Source: Clostridiaceae bacterium BRH_c20a
GTDB taxonomy: Bacteria; Bacillota; Peptococcia; Peptococcales; BICA1-8
Length of the DNA stretch: 48,918 nt
Assembly: GCA_000961765.1 (NCBI GenBank)
Contig: LADT01000072.1
Location: forward strand, 1 to 48,918
Direction of reading: 5' to 3'
Shown here: piece by piece, positions 34,438 through 42,311 of the stretch
How positions within the stretch are numbered: the stretch's first letter is position 1
How the letters are laid out: every line of letters starts with the position of its first letter
Position numbers and translations under genes: made by a program
The notes under the pieces: model-generated
Databases searched by the model: none
What the model was told of the DNA's origin: nothing
The model's input: only the letters and a program-made list of their open reading frames with translations

Positions 34438-35448
34438 CTAGCTGTCTTTTACTAAACGTACAGCTGAGAATAGATACTCCTGTATATTTTGCCAAGCGGA
34501 AGTGGTTTTGATTTTACCTAACCAGATTTTGCTGATATTTGCTGCTTCAGTATAGAAGGAAGTGGTAAAATCTCTGCTTCTTATCAGTAAATCATGATTA
34601 AAGGCTTTAAAGTCTTGACCTAAAAATCTTGTTGCTATTTCTTCTCCATTAGATGTATAGCTGAAGAAAAGGAAAAGAAAGGCTAAGGCTAAAAAAGCGA
34701 AGGATTTATTGTTTCTAATTACTCGAAACGGAGTAAAAATGATAAATAGGAGACTAAATACTAGCTTCTTTAAAAGCTCAATAGGATTTAACCTGTTTTT
34801 GTGCTGGTTATATAGGCTGATTAGGGAATTTATTGCCCAATGGAATAATTTCTTAATTATCCTCGACCAAAACAGTACCAATAAAATTAATAGCTTACTC
34901 CATAGAATAGTAGGTATTCTTTTTAGTACATCTCCTGATGTTGAGAGAAAATTATCTTTCCAGGTATCAAGCCACAAATTCAAATTAAAATCTGTTTGGA
35001 AATCCACTTCTTGGTCCCGTATTAAATAATCCTCCTCGATTTCATTATCTTTATAAAAAGGAGAATGAATCATAAAAAATCCATCCGGAGTTTTTGGTTC
35101 AATGAGGGTAAATTTTATGAATTCAGGTTGATCTTCTTCCCCTGTGTATTTGTCTACTTGCGAATTAGAAATAAATAGATCTAAACCATGTTCAAGGCCG
35201 ATCTTCTTTATCGTCCAACCGGCTAACTCTTTATTAACAAGGTCTTCCGAAGGGTTATTTAAAATTTCTTCAAGTATATTTATCCCTTCTAAGAGCCTTA
35301 AATGATTTATCCTTAGAATTGCTTGACGCCTTATATTTGGATTAGAATTATTTATATAAAAAATGAGGTCTTTAAAATTGGTTAAACTCTTAAGGACTTC
35401 TGATGCTTCCTTTTCAACTTTATACCATTCGGGATAGTTCAGGACCAT
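34438..35448 (-). CDS. Unknown HEAT-like, C-terminally membrane-bound protein
   Basis: 336 residues. Residues 10-95 look like two to three HEAT-type helical repeats (SNPNIRRQAILRINHLRLLE, then NPSEDLVNKELAGWTIKKIG). A middle soluble part (100-170) has no recognisable fold, and three hydrophobic segments follow (about 182-203, 228-245, 249-264) before a hydrophilic tail. No catalytic motif seen. It is first of a two-gene minus-strand operon with the coiled-coil protein and divergent from the L,D-transpeptidase, so an envelope-related scaffold role is possible but unproven. A GGGGGGAATAG string serves as ribosome site. Confidence 0.6.
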   Translation of the reverse strand: MVLNYPEWYKVEKEASEVLKSLTNFKDLIFYINNSNPNIRRQAILRINHLRLLEGINILEEILNNPSEDLVNKELAGWTIKKIGLEHGLDLFISNSQVDKYTGEEDQPEFIKFTLIEPKTPDGFFMIHSPFYKDNEIEEDYLIRDQEVDFQTDFNLNLWLDTWKDNFLSTSGDVLKRIPTILWSKLLILLVLFWSRIIKKLFHWAINSLISLYNQHKNRLNPIELLKKLVFSLLFIIFTPFRVIRNNKSFAFLALAFLFLFFSYTSNGEEIATRFLGQDFKAFNHDLLIRSRDFTTSFYTEAANISKIWLGKIKTTSAWQNIQEYLFSAVRLVKDS

Positions 35449-35646
35449 TACTATTCCCCCCCCTATAAAACAGATAGATAAATTATTGTATATAAGAATA
35501 GCATTTTTTTAGGAAGGATTATGTAGCCTATAGTAACTAAATACATAGGTCTACAGTATTAATTTAAGAATCAATACTAATTTATTTGTATTAAATAATT
35601 TGTTTTTGTTGACAATAAAAGCAGTAAAATGCAAGGGGTGGAAAAA

Positions 35647-36582
35647 ATGAAAGGGAAAATTTCATCATTAATTAGTATAGTTTTTTTAATATTAATATTG
35701 ACTGGGGCTACTTGGCCAGATAATTTGGCTTTATTTAAGGGTGCTGATTATGAACAAACAAGAAATCTTTGGCTTCAGGATCCTCCTCTTACCGGCACAG
35801 ATATTGTTGAATTACAGGAAAGGTTAAAAGAACTTGGTTTTTATCAAGGAAAAACAGGGGGTACCTATGATCGGGAAGTAGAGCAGGCAGTTATTAATTT
35901 CCAGATTGATAATGGTCTTAGTCCTGATGGCATTGTTCGTGATTATCTATGGATCAGACTAGCAGATAAAGAAATACCGGTTAGCAAAAAAACAAAATTA
36001 GACCCGCCATCAGGTAATGTTTTAATAATTATTGATACATTTAAATTAAAACTAGTTGTTCTCAATGATAATGAGCTGTATAAAGTATTTCCCATTGCAA
36101 TTGGAAGATCTTCGACACCCACTCCCATAGGCAGCTTTAAAGTTGTGCATAAAGCTGTTAATTGGGGAACAGGTTTCGGAACTCGCTGGATGGGGCTTAA
36201 TGTTCCATGGGGGAAGTATGGAATTCACGGTACTAATAAGCCTTGGTCCATTGGCAGAATGGCCAGTCATGGCTGTATCAGAATGCATAACAGGGATGTA
36301 GAGCAGCTTTATCCGTGGGTAAAGAATGGAACGGAAGTTATTATAGTTGGTAATCCTTTTGGAAGGTTATCTTATAATCAAAGAACTTTAAAAAGAGGTT
36401 CAAGAGGCTCTGATGTAGTAGCTCTCCAAGAAAAGTTAATTGTATTAGGGTTTTTAACCGGTAAAGCTGACGGAATTTATGGCTATGGAACTGAAAAGGC
36501 AGTTAAGGAATTTCAGAAGGCAAATAATCTTAAAATTACGGGACAAATAGGATGGGAAGAGTACAGGCGGTTGAATATATAA
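35647..36582 (+). CDS. L,D-transpeptidase with two peptidoglycan-binding domains
   Basis: 311 residues. Signal peptide (about 1-22); first peptidoglycan-binding domain (about 50-100, LQERLKELGFYQGKTGG); YkuD catalytic domain (about 120-235) with HGTNKPWSIGRMASHGCIRM, catalytic Cys210; second peptidoglycan-binding domain (about 250-310, LQEKLIVLGFLTGKADGIYG). It forms 3-3 cross-links or attaches groups to peptidoglycan outside the membrane. I start at ATG 35647, which has AAGGGGTGG upstream and gives a clean signal peptide; ATG 35629 is in frame but overlaps that site. The domain order, with binding modules on both sides of the catalytic one, is typical of clostridial spore-former enzymes. Confidence 0.92.
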   Translation: MKGKISSLISIVFLILILTGATWPDNLALFKGADYEQTRNLWLQDPPLTGTDIVELQERLKELGFYQGKTGGTYDREVEQAVINFQIDNGLSPDGIVRDYLWIRLADKEIPVSKKTKLDPPSGNVLIIIDTFKLKLVVLNDNELYKVFPIAIGRSSTPTPIGSFKVVHKAVNWGTGFGTRWMGLNVPWGKYGIHGTNKPWSIGRMASHGCIRMHNRDVEQLYPWVKNGTEVIIVGNPFGRLSYNQRTLKRGSRGSDVVALQEKLIVLGFLTGKADGIYGYGTEKAVKEFQKANNLKITGQIGWEEYRRLNI

Positions 36583-36592
36583 TATAATAATA

Positions 36593-36623
36593 GTGGTTAA
36601 GTGGTTGAGTGGTTGAGTGGTTA
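36593..36623. repeat. Tandem 8-base repeat, nearly four copies
   Basis: GTGGTTAA, GTGGTTGA, GTGGTTGA, GTGGTTA in a row, between a stop codon and a terminator. A likely site of slipped-strand length variation. Confidence 0.75.
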
Positions 36624-36633
36624 GTGTATTAGT

Positions 36634-36667
36634 AAAGGCTGAGGTGGTTTTTTAACCTCAGCCTTTA
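36634..36667. terminator. Two-way terminator between convergent genes
   Basis: AAAGGCTGAGGT / ACCTCAGCCTTT (12 pairs) around a T-rich loop. It can serve the L,D-transpeptidase gene on the plus strand and the bactofilin-like gene on the minus strand. A small GCCCC-GGA-GGGGC hairpin lies downstream near 36705. Confidence 0.8.
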
Positions 36668-36744
36668 CATTGGTTATTAAATTGTATACCGTGTTTATCC
36701 GTGTGCCCCGGAGGGGCCCGTGGTTATAATTCATGTTTTTCCAG

Positions 36745-37692
36745 CTATTCTTTTCTAAATCCTAAGTGGGAAATTACTGCAATCCCAATAGCCATTACCT
36801 TTGCAAAGAACAAGATTATCCATCCAATTATGGGAATTTGAATAACCAACACCAGTAGCAATATCCCTGCGATAAGCTTAAGAATCTCTGAATTTCCTTT
36901 ATAGCCAACTAGAGAGGTTACCTTTTCACCAATTATTTCTGCAATTACGGCTAATCCCCAGATAACCAAAACACCAAAGGCTAACCAGAAGAGTAAAAGC
37001 AGTGGTATGCCTATAATGGTAATTAATAAAACAAAGCTTATGGGTAGGAAGAAAATAGTTAAGAGTAGCCCAAAGAGAAAGGCTTTACCTGGTTCAGCTA
37101 GTGCATAAATTTTCGACTTCTCTAAGCCTTGGGGAAAAAGAAGGCCAATTAAAAGAACCAATAATGCCATCAGCATTGTACCAAATATGGCAAAAGCAAA
37201 AAATACAGTTGCTAAGGATATACCGAAAAATGCAAATTTCTCAGGAAAATTAACAAAGAAGTCAGAAATACTAATTTCCGTTTGAGCACCTTTGATTTGG
37301 GCACCGGGCTCCTTGGTGAGTTTTACTCCAACCATAACCAAGTCACCGTGGATTACGGCTTCCTTTGCTAAGAGGGCACTGCCCCCGACTACTACCAAGT
37401 CACCATAAATTGCTTTATTTACTACAGCATCCCCACCAATTGTTACAACAGCGTCTTGAATATCTCCATTGACTTCGATATTTCCGCCTATTGATACAAC
37501 TGTATTTGCAGTACCGTCAACTTTAATGTCACTGCCGATTCCCACCAGGGCATCATAGTTTTCCTCAGGTTGAACATAGATATCCTGACCAACTTTTACG
37601 ATAGCACCGTCACTAGCTGCTAAACTAGCTGAAGGAAGGGCAAAAAATACTAATATAATTAATACAGGGAAAATTAGGTATTTACGAAACAT
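36745..37692 (-). CDS. Exported bactofilin-like repeat protein with C-terminal membrane region (second of a pair)
   Basis: 315 residues. Signal peptide (FRKYLIFPVLIILVFFALPS, cleaved after SLA), then short beta-type repeats resembling polymer-forming (bactofilin-like) proteins: YDALVGIGSDIKVDG, NTVVSIGGNIEVNG, DAVVTIGGDAVVNK, GDLVVVGGSALL. The C-terminal half has several transmembrane segments (about residues 155-310). I start at ATG 37692, which has AAGGAG upstream and a clean signal peptide; the frame continues open to 37752 without a ribosome site. It overlaps the end of its paralogue by 11 bases. Probably part of the ECF sigma regulon; function unknown. Confidence 0.72.
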   Translation of the reverse strand: MFRKYLIFPVLIILVFFALPSASLAASDGAIVKVGQDIYVQPEENYDALVGIGSDIKVDGTANTVVSIGGNIEVNGDIQDAVVTIGGDAVVNKAIYGDLVVVGGSALLAKEAVIHGDLVMVGVKLTKEPGAQIKGAQTEISISDFFVNFPEKFAFFGISLATVFFAFAIFGTMLMALLVLLIGLLFPQGLEKSKIYALAEPGKAFLFGLLLTIFFLPISFVLLITIIGIPLLLLFWLAFGVLVIWGLAVIAEIIGEKVTSLVGYKGNSEILKLIAGILLLVLVIQIPIIGWIILFFAKVMAIGIAVISHLGFRKE

Positions 37693-38584
37693 GATCTCCA
37701 TCTCCTTTTTTCTTATTAAACCAGGGGTTGCCTGTTCCAAATTTACTATCAAGAATTACTCCAAGTCCAATTATAGCGATTATTGGTACTACCAGAAAAC
37801 CGATAAAAGGTGCTTTAATTGCCAGCCAGATTATGGAAACACCAATAACACCCTCTAAAATAAGATTTTTCTCCCAGTCTTTTTTAATCAGGGGTAAAAC
37901 TTTATTACCGGTGAATAAGCCTACAATCCATAAACCGATTATGATTGGTATAGGAATAAGAAAAATTAAAATGGCTGCAACAGGTATGCCAATAATAGTT
38001 ATGACTAAGGCGATTAGTAAAAAGGGTAGAGCAAACCAACCTAAGAGGCCTTTGAGAATTACCTGACCTATATTGGAGCTAAACCACCGATGCATATTTT
38101 CCATGCTCTTGCCGAATAAGCTCAGACCTATTAAGGTTAAGGCTGCTAATCCTAAGAGTTGGACAATAACCCCTCCTCCCCAGTTAGGAGAGTAGTTGTT
38201 GACATAGCGGACCTCCCGTTGAGCAGAGGGGGCTGAATCGGTTGCTCTATTAAAGTTTCTATTAGTAATCTCACTGATTTTGCCGTTTATCGTAACATTT
38301 TCGGAGTTTTTAATTACCCTTCCGGCAATAGCTACTAAATCACCATTGACGATTGCATTATCTTCTAAATAAATATTACCTTTAAAAGCAGTTACATTCC
38401 CGTTTACTTTTCCTAATATTTTTATGTCACCCGTTAAGGCTACAACATCACCATTTATTTCTTCATTATTTTGAATTTCTATATTACCTGTGAGCTTTAT
38501 TACCTCTCCCGCAAAAGCAGTTGATGGTAAGGCTATCAAAATAATACAAAGAATGGTGACTACAAGCAATTTAAACATTTTCAT
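37682..38584 (-). CDS. Exported bactofilin-like repeat protein with C-terminal membrane region (first of a pair)
   Basis: 300 residues, paralogous in layout to the next gene. Signal peptide (residues 1-25, ending PSTAFA), four short repeats (VIKLTGNIEIQNNEEING, DVVALTGDIKILGKVNG, NVTAFKGNIYLEDNAIVNG, DLVAIAGRVIK), a linker, then about five membrane segments (135-157, 178-225, 246-277). Such repeats form a stacked beta-helix in bactofilins, which are normally cytoplasmic; here they would lie outside the membrane. ATG 38584 follows AAGGAGG and overlaps the anti-sigma gene by 14 bases, so translation is probably coupled. Confidence 0.72.
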   Translation of the reverse strand: MKMFKLLVVTILCIILIALPSTAFAGEVIKLTGNIEIQNNEEINGDVVALTGDIKILGKVNGNVTAFKGNIYLEDNAIVNGDLVAIAGRVIKNSENVTINGKISEITNRNFNRATDSAPSAQREVRYVNNYSPNWGGGVIVQLLGLAALTLIGLSLFGKSMENMHRWFSSNIGQVILKGLLGWFALPFLLIALVITIIGIPVAAILIFLIPIPIIIGLWIVGLFTGNKVLPLIKKDWEKNLILEGVIGVSIIWLAIKAPFIGFLVVPIIAIIGLGVILDSKFGTGNPWFNKKKGDGDHVS

Positions 38585-39137
38585 AATTTATTATCCTCCT
38601 TGAATAAAGTAACATGATCAAGATTGCGAAACTAACCATACTCAACAATAAAACCGTGACAAGAAATAAGGATGAGTAGGGGTTATTAAAAACGTTTTTA
38701 AAGACACTTAGTAGGTTATATCCATAAGTTAGCCAGTAGACTATGTTTTCGATAAATCCCAGGGAAGAATTTTCATAACCTAGGTACAAGAGACCACCTG
38801 CAATCAGTGAGATAAGTACGGAACCAAGTAAGAATATTCCTGAGGAACAAAACAACACTAGTCCGGCAACTATTCCAGTAAAACTCTTTGAGGGTATACT
38901 TTTTTGTGCTGGAGACTTGCTGTAGATAGTATTCATTATTGTTTCGATTAGTTGTTCGCCTGGTTCTAATTCAGGTAAATTTCTTAATCCATATATAGTT
39001 TGGTAAAAATCCTGGCGAATCTCCTGGCAGGTGAAACAATGGCTGCAGTGTTTATCTAATAGCTCCATTTCTTCTGGGGTTAATTCACCATCTAGCTCTT
39101 TTTGAATAAGTTCATAAATGTTCATACACTCATTCAT
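38571..39137 (-). CDS. Zinc-type anti-sigma factor (membrane protein)
   Basis: 188 residues. The cytoplasmic N-terminus has the zinc anti-sigma motif H-x3-C-x2-C in DKHCSHCFTC (His30, Cys34, Cys37); three to four membrane segments follow (about residues 85-185). It would hold the partner ECF sigma factor inactive until an envelope signal arrives. It overlaps the sigma gene by 4 bases (ATGA type) and the first bactofilin-like gene by 14, so the four genes form one operon. Confidence 0.9.
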   Translation of the reverse strand: MNECMNIYELIQKELDGELTPEEMELLDKHCSHCFTCQEIRQDFYQTIYGLRNLPELEPGEQLIETIMNTIYSKSPAQKSIPSKSFTGIVAGLVLFCSSGIFLLGSVLISLIAGGLLYLGYENSSLGFIENIVYWLTYGYNLLSVFKNVFNNPYSSLFLVTVLLLSMVSFAILIMLLYSRRIINYENV

Positions 39138-39667
39138 AGTTCCACCTCCTTAAGTTGAATTCGCAGCATATCTCTACCTCTGCGGACATGGGTTTTCACT
39201 GTATTAAGAGGTAGATTGAGGACATTTGCAATTTCCTGGTATTCCAGTTCTTTAATATGTCGTAGTATTACTGCCATACGGTATTTCTCCGGTAGTTTTA
39301 AAAGGGCTTTGCTAATTTCCTCCTGAACCTGGGTTAATTCTATATTTGCTTGAGGATCACCCAGATCACTTTTTATGGAAAAGTCCAGTTCTTCCCAGGG
39401 CTTTCTTTTTTTTATTAAGTCCTTAGCAATATTTACTGTTATTTTATATAGCCAAGGACGAAAAGTGTTATTACCGTCAAATAAAGCAAGCTTGTTATAA
39501 AGACGGATAAAAGTCTCTTGAGCTGCATCTAAAGCGTCTTGAGAATTTCCCAGGTACCTGCAGCAGATAGTAAAAACAGGCTTCTGGTAACGTCTTATTA
39601 ACTCTTCAAAAGCTTGTTTATCACCCTGTTGACTTTTGATTGCTAACTGTTCATCAGTAAAAACCAT
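39134..39667 (-). CDS. ECF-type RNA polymerase sigma factor
   Basis: 177 residues. Region 2 (about 10-80) with AFEELIRRYQKPVFTICCRY and DALDAAQETFIRLYNKL binds the -10 element, and region 4 (about 115-170) with LPEKYRMAVILRHIKELEYQ and LNLPLNTVKTHVRRGRDMLR binds the -35. It resembles SigW-like envelope-stress sigma factors and is paired with the anti-sigma gene. A matching TGAAAC-N17-CGTA promoter stands upstream on the minus strand, so it probably drives its own operon. Confidence 0.93.
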   Translation of the reverse strand: MVFTDEQLAIKSQQGDKQAFEELIRRYQKPVFTICCRYLGNSQDALDAAQETFIRLYNKLALFDGNNTFRPWLYKITVNIAKDLIKKRKPWEELDFSIKSDLGDPQANIELTQVQEEISKALLKLPEKYRMAVILRHIKELEYQEIANVLNLPLNTVKTHVRRGRDMLRIQLKEVEL

Positions 39668-39703
39668 AAATTAATAACCCCTTTATTCTACCTCTGTATC
39701 TAT

Positions 39704-39730
39704 TACGAAGGGAAAAAGAAAAAAGTTTCA
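39704..39730 (-). promoter_or_regulatory. SigW-like ECF promoter, probable autoregulation of the sigma operon
   Basis: Read on the minus strand: TGAAAC (39730-39725), a T-rich 17-base spacer, CGTA (39707-39704), then the sigma ATG about 37 bases on. SigW-type promoters have TGAAAC, about 16 bases, CGTA. Confidence 0.65.
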
Positions 39731-39828
39731 AAAAATGTTTATTTATATTTTCCATTAAATACTAGTTCATACAAACTATTGATGCAAGGAAGAATAAGAA
39801 TAGAATTTTTTAATAAAAGGAGATCTTT

Positions 39829-41232
39829 ATGGGAAAAAATAAAAACCTTTGGATAGAGAAAGTAGCAATTTCATCAGCTTTAGGTATTGCTGGTGCTTTA
39901 GGAACTATCTGGTTGGGCAGAATGGCATTTAAAAAAGGGACAAATAGCTTTTTAAAGAGGCTAATGGTCGACAAGTATCCGGAAAATTTATGGGAGTTTG
40001 TGTCCGCGTCCAGAAAGTTTGGTTTACAGACAATAGTGGAGACTAACTTGAGAACACAAGAAGGTAAAATGATTAAGAGGCCTCTAGGAAGCCCTAAAAA
40101 ATTACCAAATTTAAACAATGTAATGTTTAATTTTGCCCAACTTCATACACTGCCAACTGATGAAGGGATTATGCCAGACACAACTGTTACCATAGGGCCC
40201 TGTGCGAAAAAGCCACTACTATTGAAAATGCCTATTATGATAGCACCCATGGCATATGGCTTATCTTTGTCGGAAAAAGCAAAAGTAGCTTTAGCCAAAG
40301 GCAGTGCCTTAGCGGGGATAGCGACAAATACCGGTGAAGGACCATTTTTACCTTCGGAAAGGCAGGCTGCTGATAAGCTAATCCTCCAATATAACAGAGG
40401 TAAATGGAGCAAGTCTAAAGAGGTTTTACAGGCAGTAGATATGATTGAGCTATACTTTGGACAGGGGGCTACCGGAGGAGTCGGACATTATATTGAAAAC
40501 AAAGAGATTGATTGGCTGGTGAGACAGCGAATGGGCCTTAAGTGGGGAGAAGAAGGTGTGATTCACGCTACTTTGCCAGAGGTAGGTATGCATCGTCAAG
40601 GTTTAAAAAACTTGATAGAAGAATTAAAAGAAATTACGGGAGGTGTACCCATAGGAGGGAAAATTGCAGCAGGGAAAAACCTGGAAAGAGATTTAGAAAT
40701 ATTAGCAGAAGCACAGGCAGATTTTATTACTGTTGCAGGTGCTGAGGCGGGGGCTAGGAATGCTCCGCCAATCCTAGAGGACGATTTTGGATTACCGCTA
40801 TTTTGGGCATTATGCAGAGCTAATACATTTTTAGATAAACACAACCTAAAAGATAAAATAAGCTTAGTAGTAGCAGGAGGGCTAGCTGCACCGGGGGATT
40901 TTTTAAAGGCAATAGCTTTAGGTGCAGATGCAGTATATATAGGAAGCATAGCACTATTTGCTATGTCCCATACCCAGGTACTAAAAGCCTTACCCTGGGA
41001 GCCACCACCTGAGATAGTGTTTTTTAAGGGTAAGTACCAGCATAAATTAAAGATAGAAAAAAGTGCACAAAATCTCCATAAATTTCTTACATCCTGTCAG
41101 GAGGAAATGCAGGAAGGAATTAGAGCTTTAGGAAAAACTAGTATCAGTCAAATAAATAAGGAGGATTTATTTGCCTTAGATCCTTTAACTGCCGAAACAG
41201 CAGGAATACTTATGGGAAACTTAGGCGAATAA
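39829..41232 (+). CDS. FMN-binding glutamate-synthase-related protein
   Basis: 467 residues with one N-terminal membrane segment (about 12-32) and then a (beta/alpha)8 FMN-binding domain like that of the glutamate synthase large subunit: MIAPMAYGLSLSEKAKVALA, ATNTGEGPFLPSE, YFGQGATGGVG, then GGKIAAGKNLERD, DFITVAGAEAGARNAP, VAGGLAAPGDFLKA and GADAVYIGS. The glutaminase domain is absent, so it is not a complete glutamate synthase. The substrate is unknown; membrane-attached members of this family are common in bacteria. AAAGGAGA precedes ATG 39829. It is divergent from the ECF sigma operon. Confidence 0.85.
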   Translation: MGKNKNLWIEKVAISSALGIAGALGTIWLGRMAFKKGTNSFLKRLMVDKYPENLWEFVSASRKFGLQTIVETNLRTQEGKMIKRPLGSPKKLPNLNNVMFNFAQLHTLPTDEGIMPDTTVTIGPCAKKPLLLKMPIMIAPMAYGLSLSEKAKVALAKGSALAGIATNTGEGPFLPSERQAADKLILQYNRGKWSKSKEVLQAVDMIELYFGQGATGGVGHYIENKEIDWLVRQRMGLKWGEEGVIHATLPEVGMHRQGLKNLIEELKEITGGVPIGGKIAAGKNLERDLEILAEAQADFITVAGAEAGARNAPPILEDDFGLPLFWALCRANTFLDKHNLKDKISLVVAGGLAAPGDFLKAIALGADAVYIGSIALFAMSHTQVLKALPWEPPPEIVFFKGKYQHKLKIEKSAQNLHKFLTSCQEEMQEGIRALGKTSISQINKEDLFALDPLTAETAGILMGNLGE

Positions 41233-41246
41233 AAAAACATTAAATT

Positions 41247-41272
41247 GTTTAAATAAATAATATTTTGGGGAA
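41247..41272 (+). promoter_or_regulatory. Possible SigB-type promoter before the RsbW-like gene
   Basis: GTTTAA (41247-41252), 14 bases, GGGGAA (41267-41272), close to the general-stress consensus GTTTAA-N12-14-GGGTAT (first box perfect, second 4 of 6). Its position ahead of an anti-sigma kinase gene makes it more believable. Confidence 0.4.
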
Positions 41273-41327
41273 GTATTGTGTAGTGAATTTAAATAAATCA
41301 GGATGTAGGAGTTAACGGGGGGCAGAT

Positions 41328-41708
41328 ATGACTACTAAAAGAGATTTTGTACTTTTTGGTCTTGATAAGCACAATAAGGTAATAGACTATATAAGAAATG
41401 ATATTGTCAAGTGCCCCTTTATTATGGATATAGAATTAATTATCTCTGAGGCTGTTTCTAATGCCTTTATCCATGGTAATCAAAAGGATGTTTCTAAGCC
41501 TATATATGTAAGATATAAAAATAATGGCAAACAAATAGTTCTAGAAATAGAGGACTGTGGTCCTGGCTATAGTAATGTAATAATACCTAAAGAAATTTCT
41601 GATGATGATCTTCTAAATGAAGGTGGTAGAGGCTTATTCCTTATCAGTTGCATAGCTGACGAAATTATTTTTTTTCAGAGAACAATAATTATCAAAAAGA
41701 ACATATAA
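41328..41708 (+). CDS. RsbW/SpoIIAB-like anti-sigma serine kinase (HATPase domain)
   Basis: 126 residues, a single GHKL ATPase domain. N box ELIISEAVSNAFIHGN (about residues 44-59), G1 box EIEDCGPGY (about 81-89), and G2 box EGGRGLFLISCIADE (about 104-118) are all visible. Such proteins bind a sigma factor and phosphorylate an anti-anti-sigma partner. Neither a sigma factor of that class nor an STAS partner is adjacent, so it may act on partners elsewhere. GGGGGG lies upstream of ATG 41328. Confidence 0.88.
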   Translation: MTTKRDFVLFGLDKHNKVIDYIRNDIVKCPFIMDIELIISEAVSNAFIHGNQKDVSKPIYVRYKNNGKQIVLEIEDCGPGYSNVIIPKEISDDDLLNEGGRGLFLISCIADEIIFFQRTIIIKKNI

Positions 41709-41780
41709 AGTTTTACTTTTAAAATATATAAATGTATATTATAATTGAAATAAGAAATATTTTGCAAGTCGGAGGTAGCA

Positions 41781-42170
41781 ATGAAACGGCTGGTACTAAT
41801 ATTTATCTGGTTTATCGGTATTACAATAGTGATTAAGTTAGTATTGCATAATCAGCCATTAGGATATTTCTGGCTAGTAGTTATAGGTTTAAGTGTTTTT
41901 TTCGGTTTCTATGGGGGCCAAGAAAAAAAGATACCAGAGGATTTTAATCACCAACTCCGGCTGTGGTTAGATAAGTACAGAGATTATCCCTATTATCATA
42001 GACAACAATTTTTAAGTGATGTAGTTAAAAGAGCTTTGAAAATAGGTCAAGTTAATCATGTGGAAAAATTCCTAAACTATATTGTTGAAACTGAGCCTGA
42101 TAATGAAACTGCCCAGAGTCTATTGATTGCCCTTTGGGGCACAGAAGTAATTAATAATAAGAGTGCTTAA
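41781..42170 (+). CDS. Unknown small membrane protein with cytoplasmic tail
   Basis: I do not recognise this 129-residue protein. Two hydrophobic segments (about 4-22 and 27-44) are followed by a charged helical tail of about 80 residues that might form a tetratricopeptide-like helical pair (LSDVVKRALKIGQVNHVEKF, ETEPDNETAQSLLIALWG). GGAGG precedes ATG 41781. It lies 72 bases after the RsbW-like gene and ends at a terminator, so the two may share a transcript. Confidence 0.6.
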   Translation: MKRLVLIFIWFIGITIVIKLVLHNQPLGYFWLVVIGLSVFFGFYGGQEKKIPEDFNHQLRLWLDKYRDYPYYHRQQFLSDVVKRALKIGQVNHVEKFLNYIVETEPDNETAQSLLIALWGTEVINNKSA

Positions 42171-42174
42171 CCTG

Positions 42175-42201
42175 AAAGCCTGTTAATAGCAGGCTTTTTT
42201 C
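42175..42201 (+). terminator. Terminator after the small membrane protein
   Basis: AAAGCCTG / CAGGCTTT with a 7-base loop and a T run. Confidence 0.88.
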
Positions 42202-42311
42202 TATTTATAATACCAGGGTTATTAATGCTATTGTATTTATGTATTTAACTTTTTTACTTTTCGCATTTAAAATAAGTTTAAAGGCATAATAGATGTAGGA
42301 GGATAATTAAT

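Noticed and set aside
35609-35645. TTGACA-TAAAAT promoter for the L,D-transpeptidase
   Set aside because: The two boxes are only about 10 bases apart, too close for a vegetative promoter.
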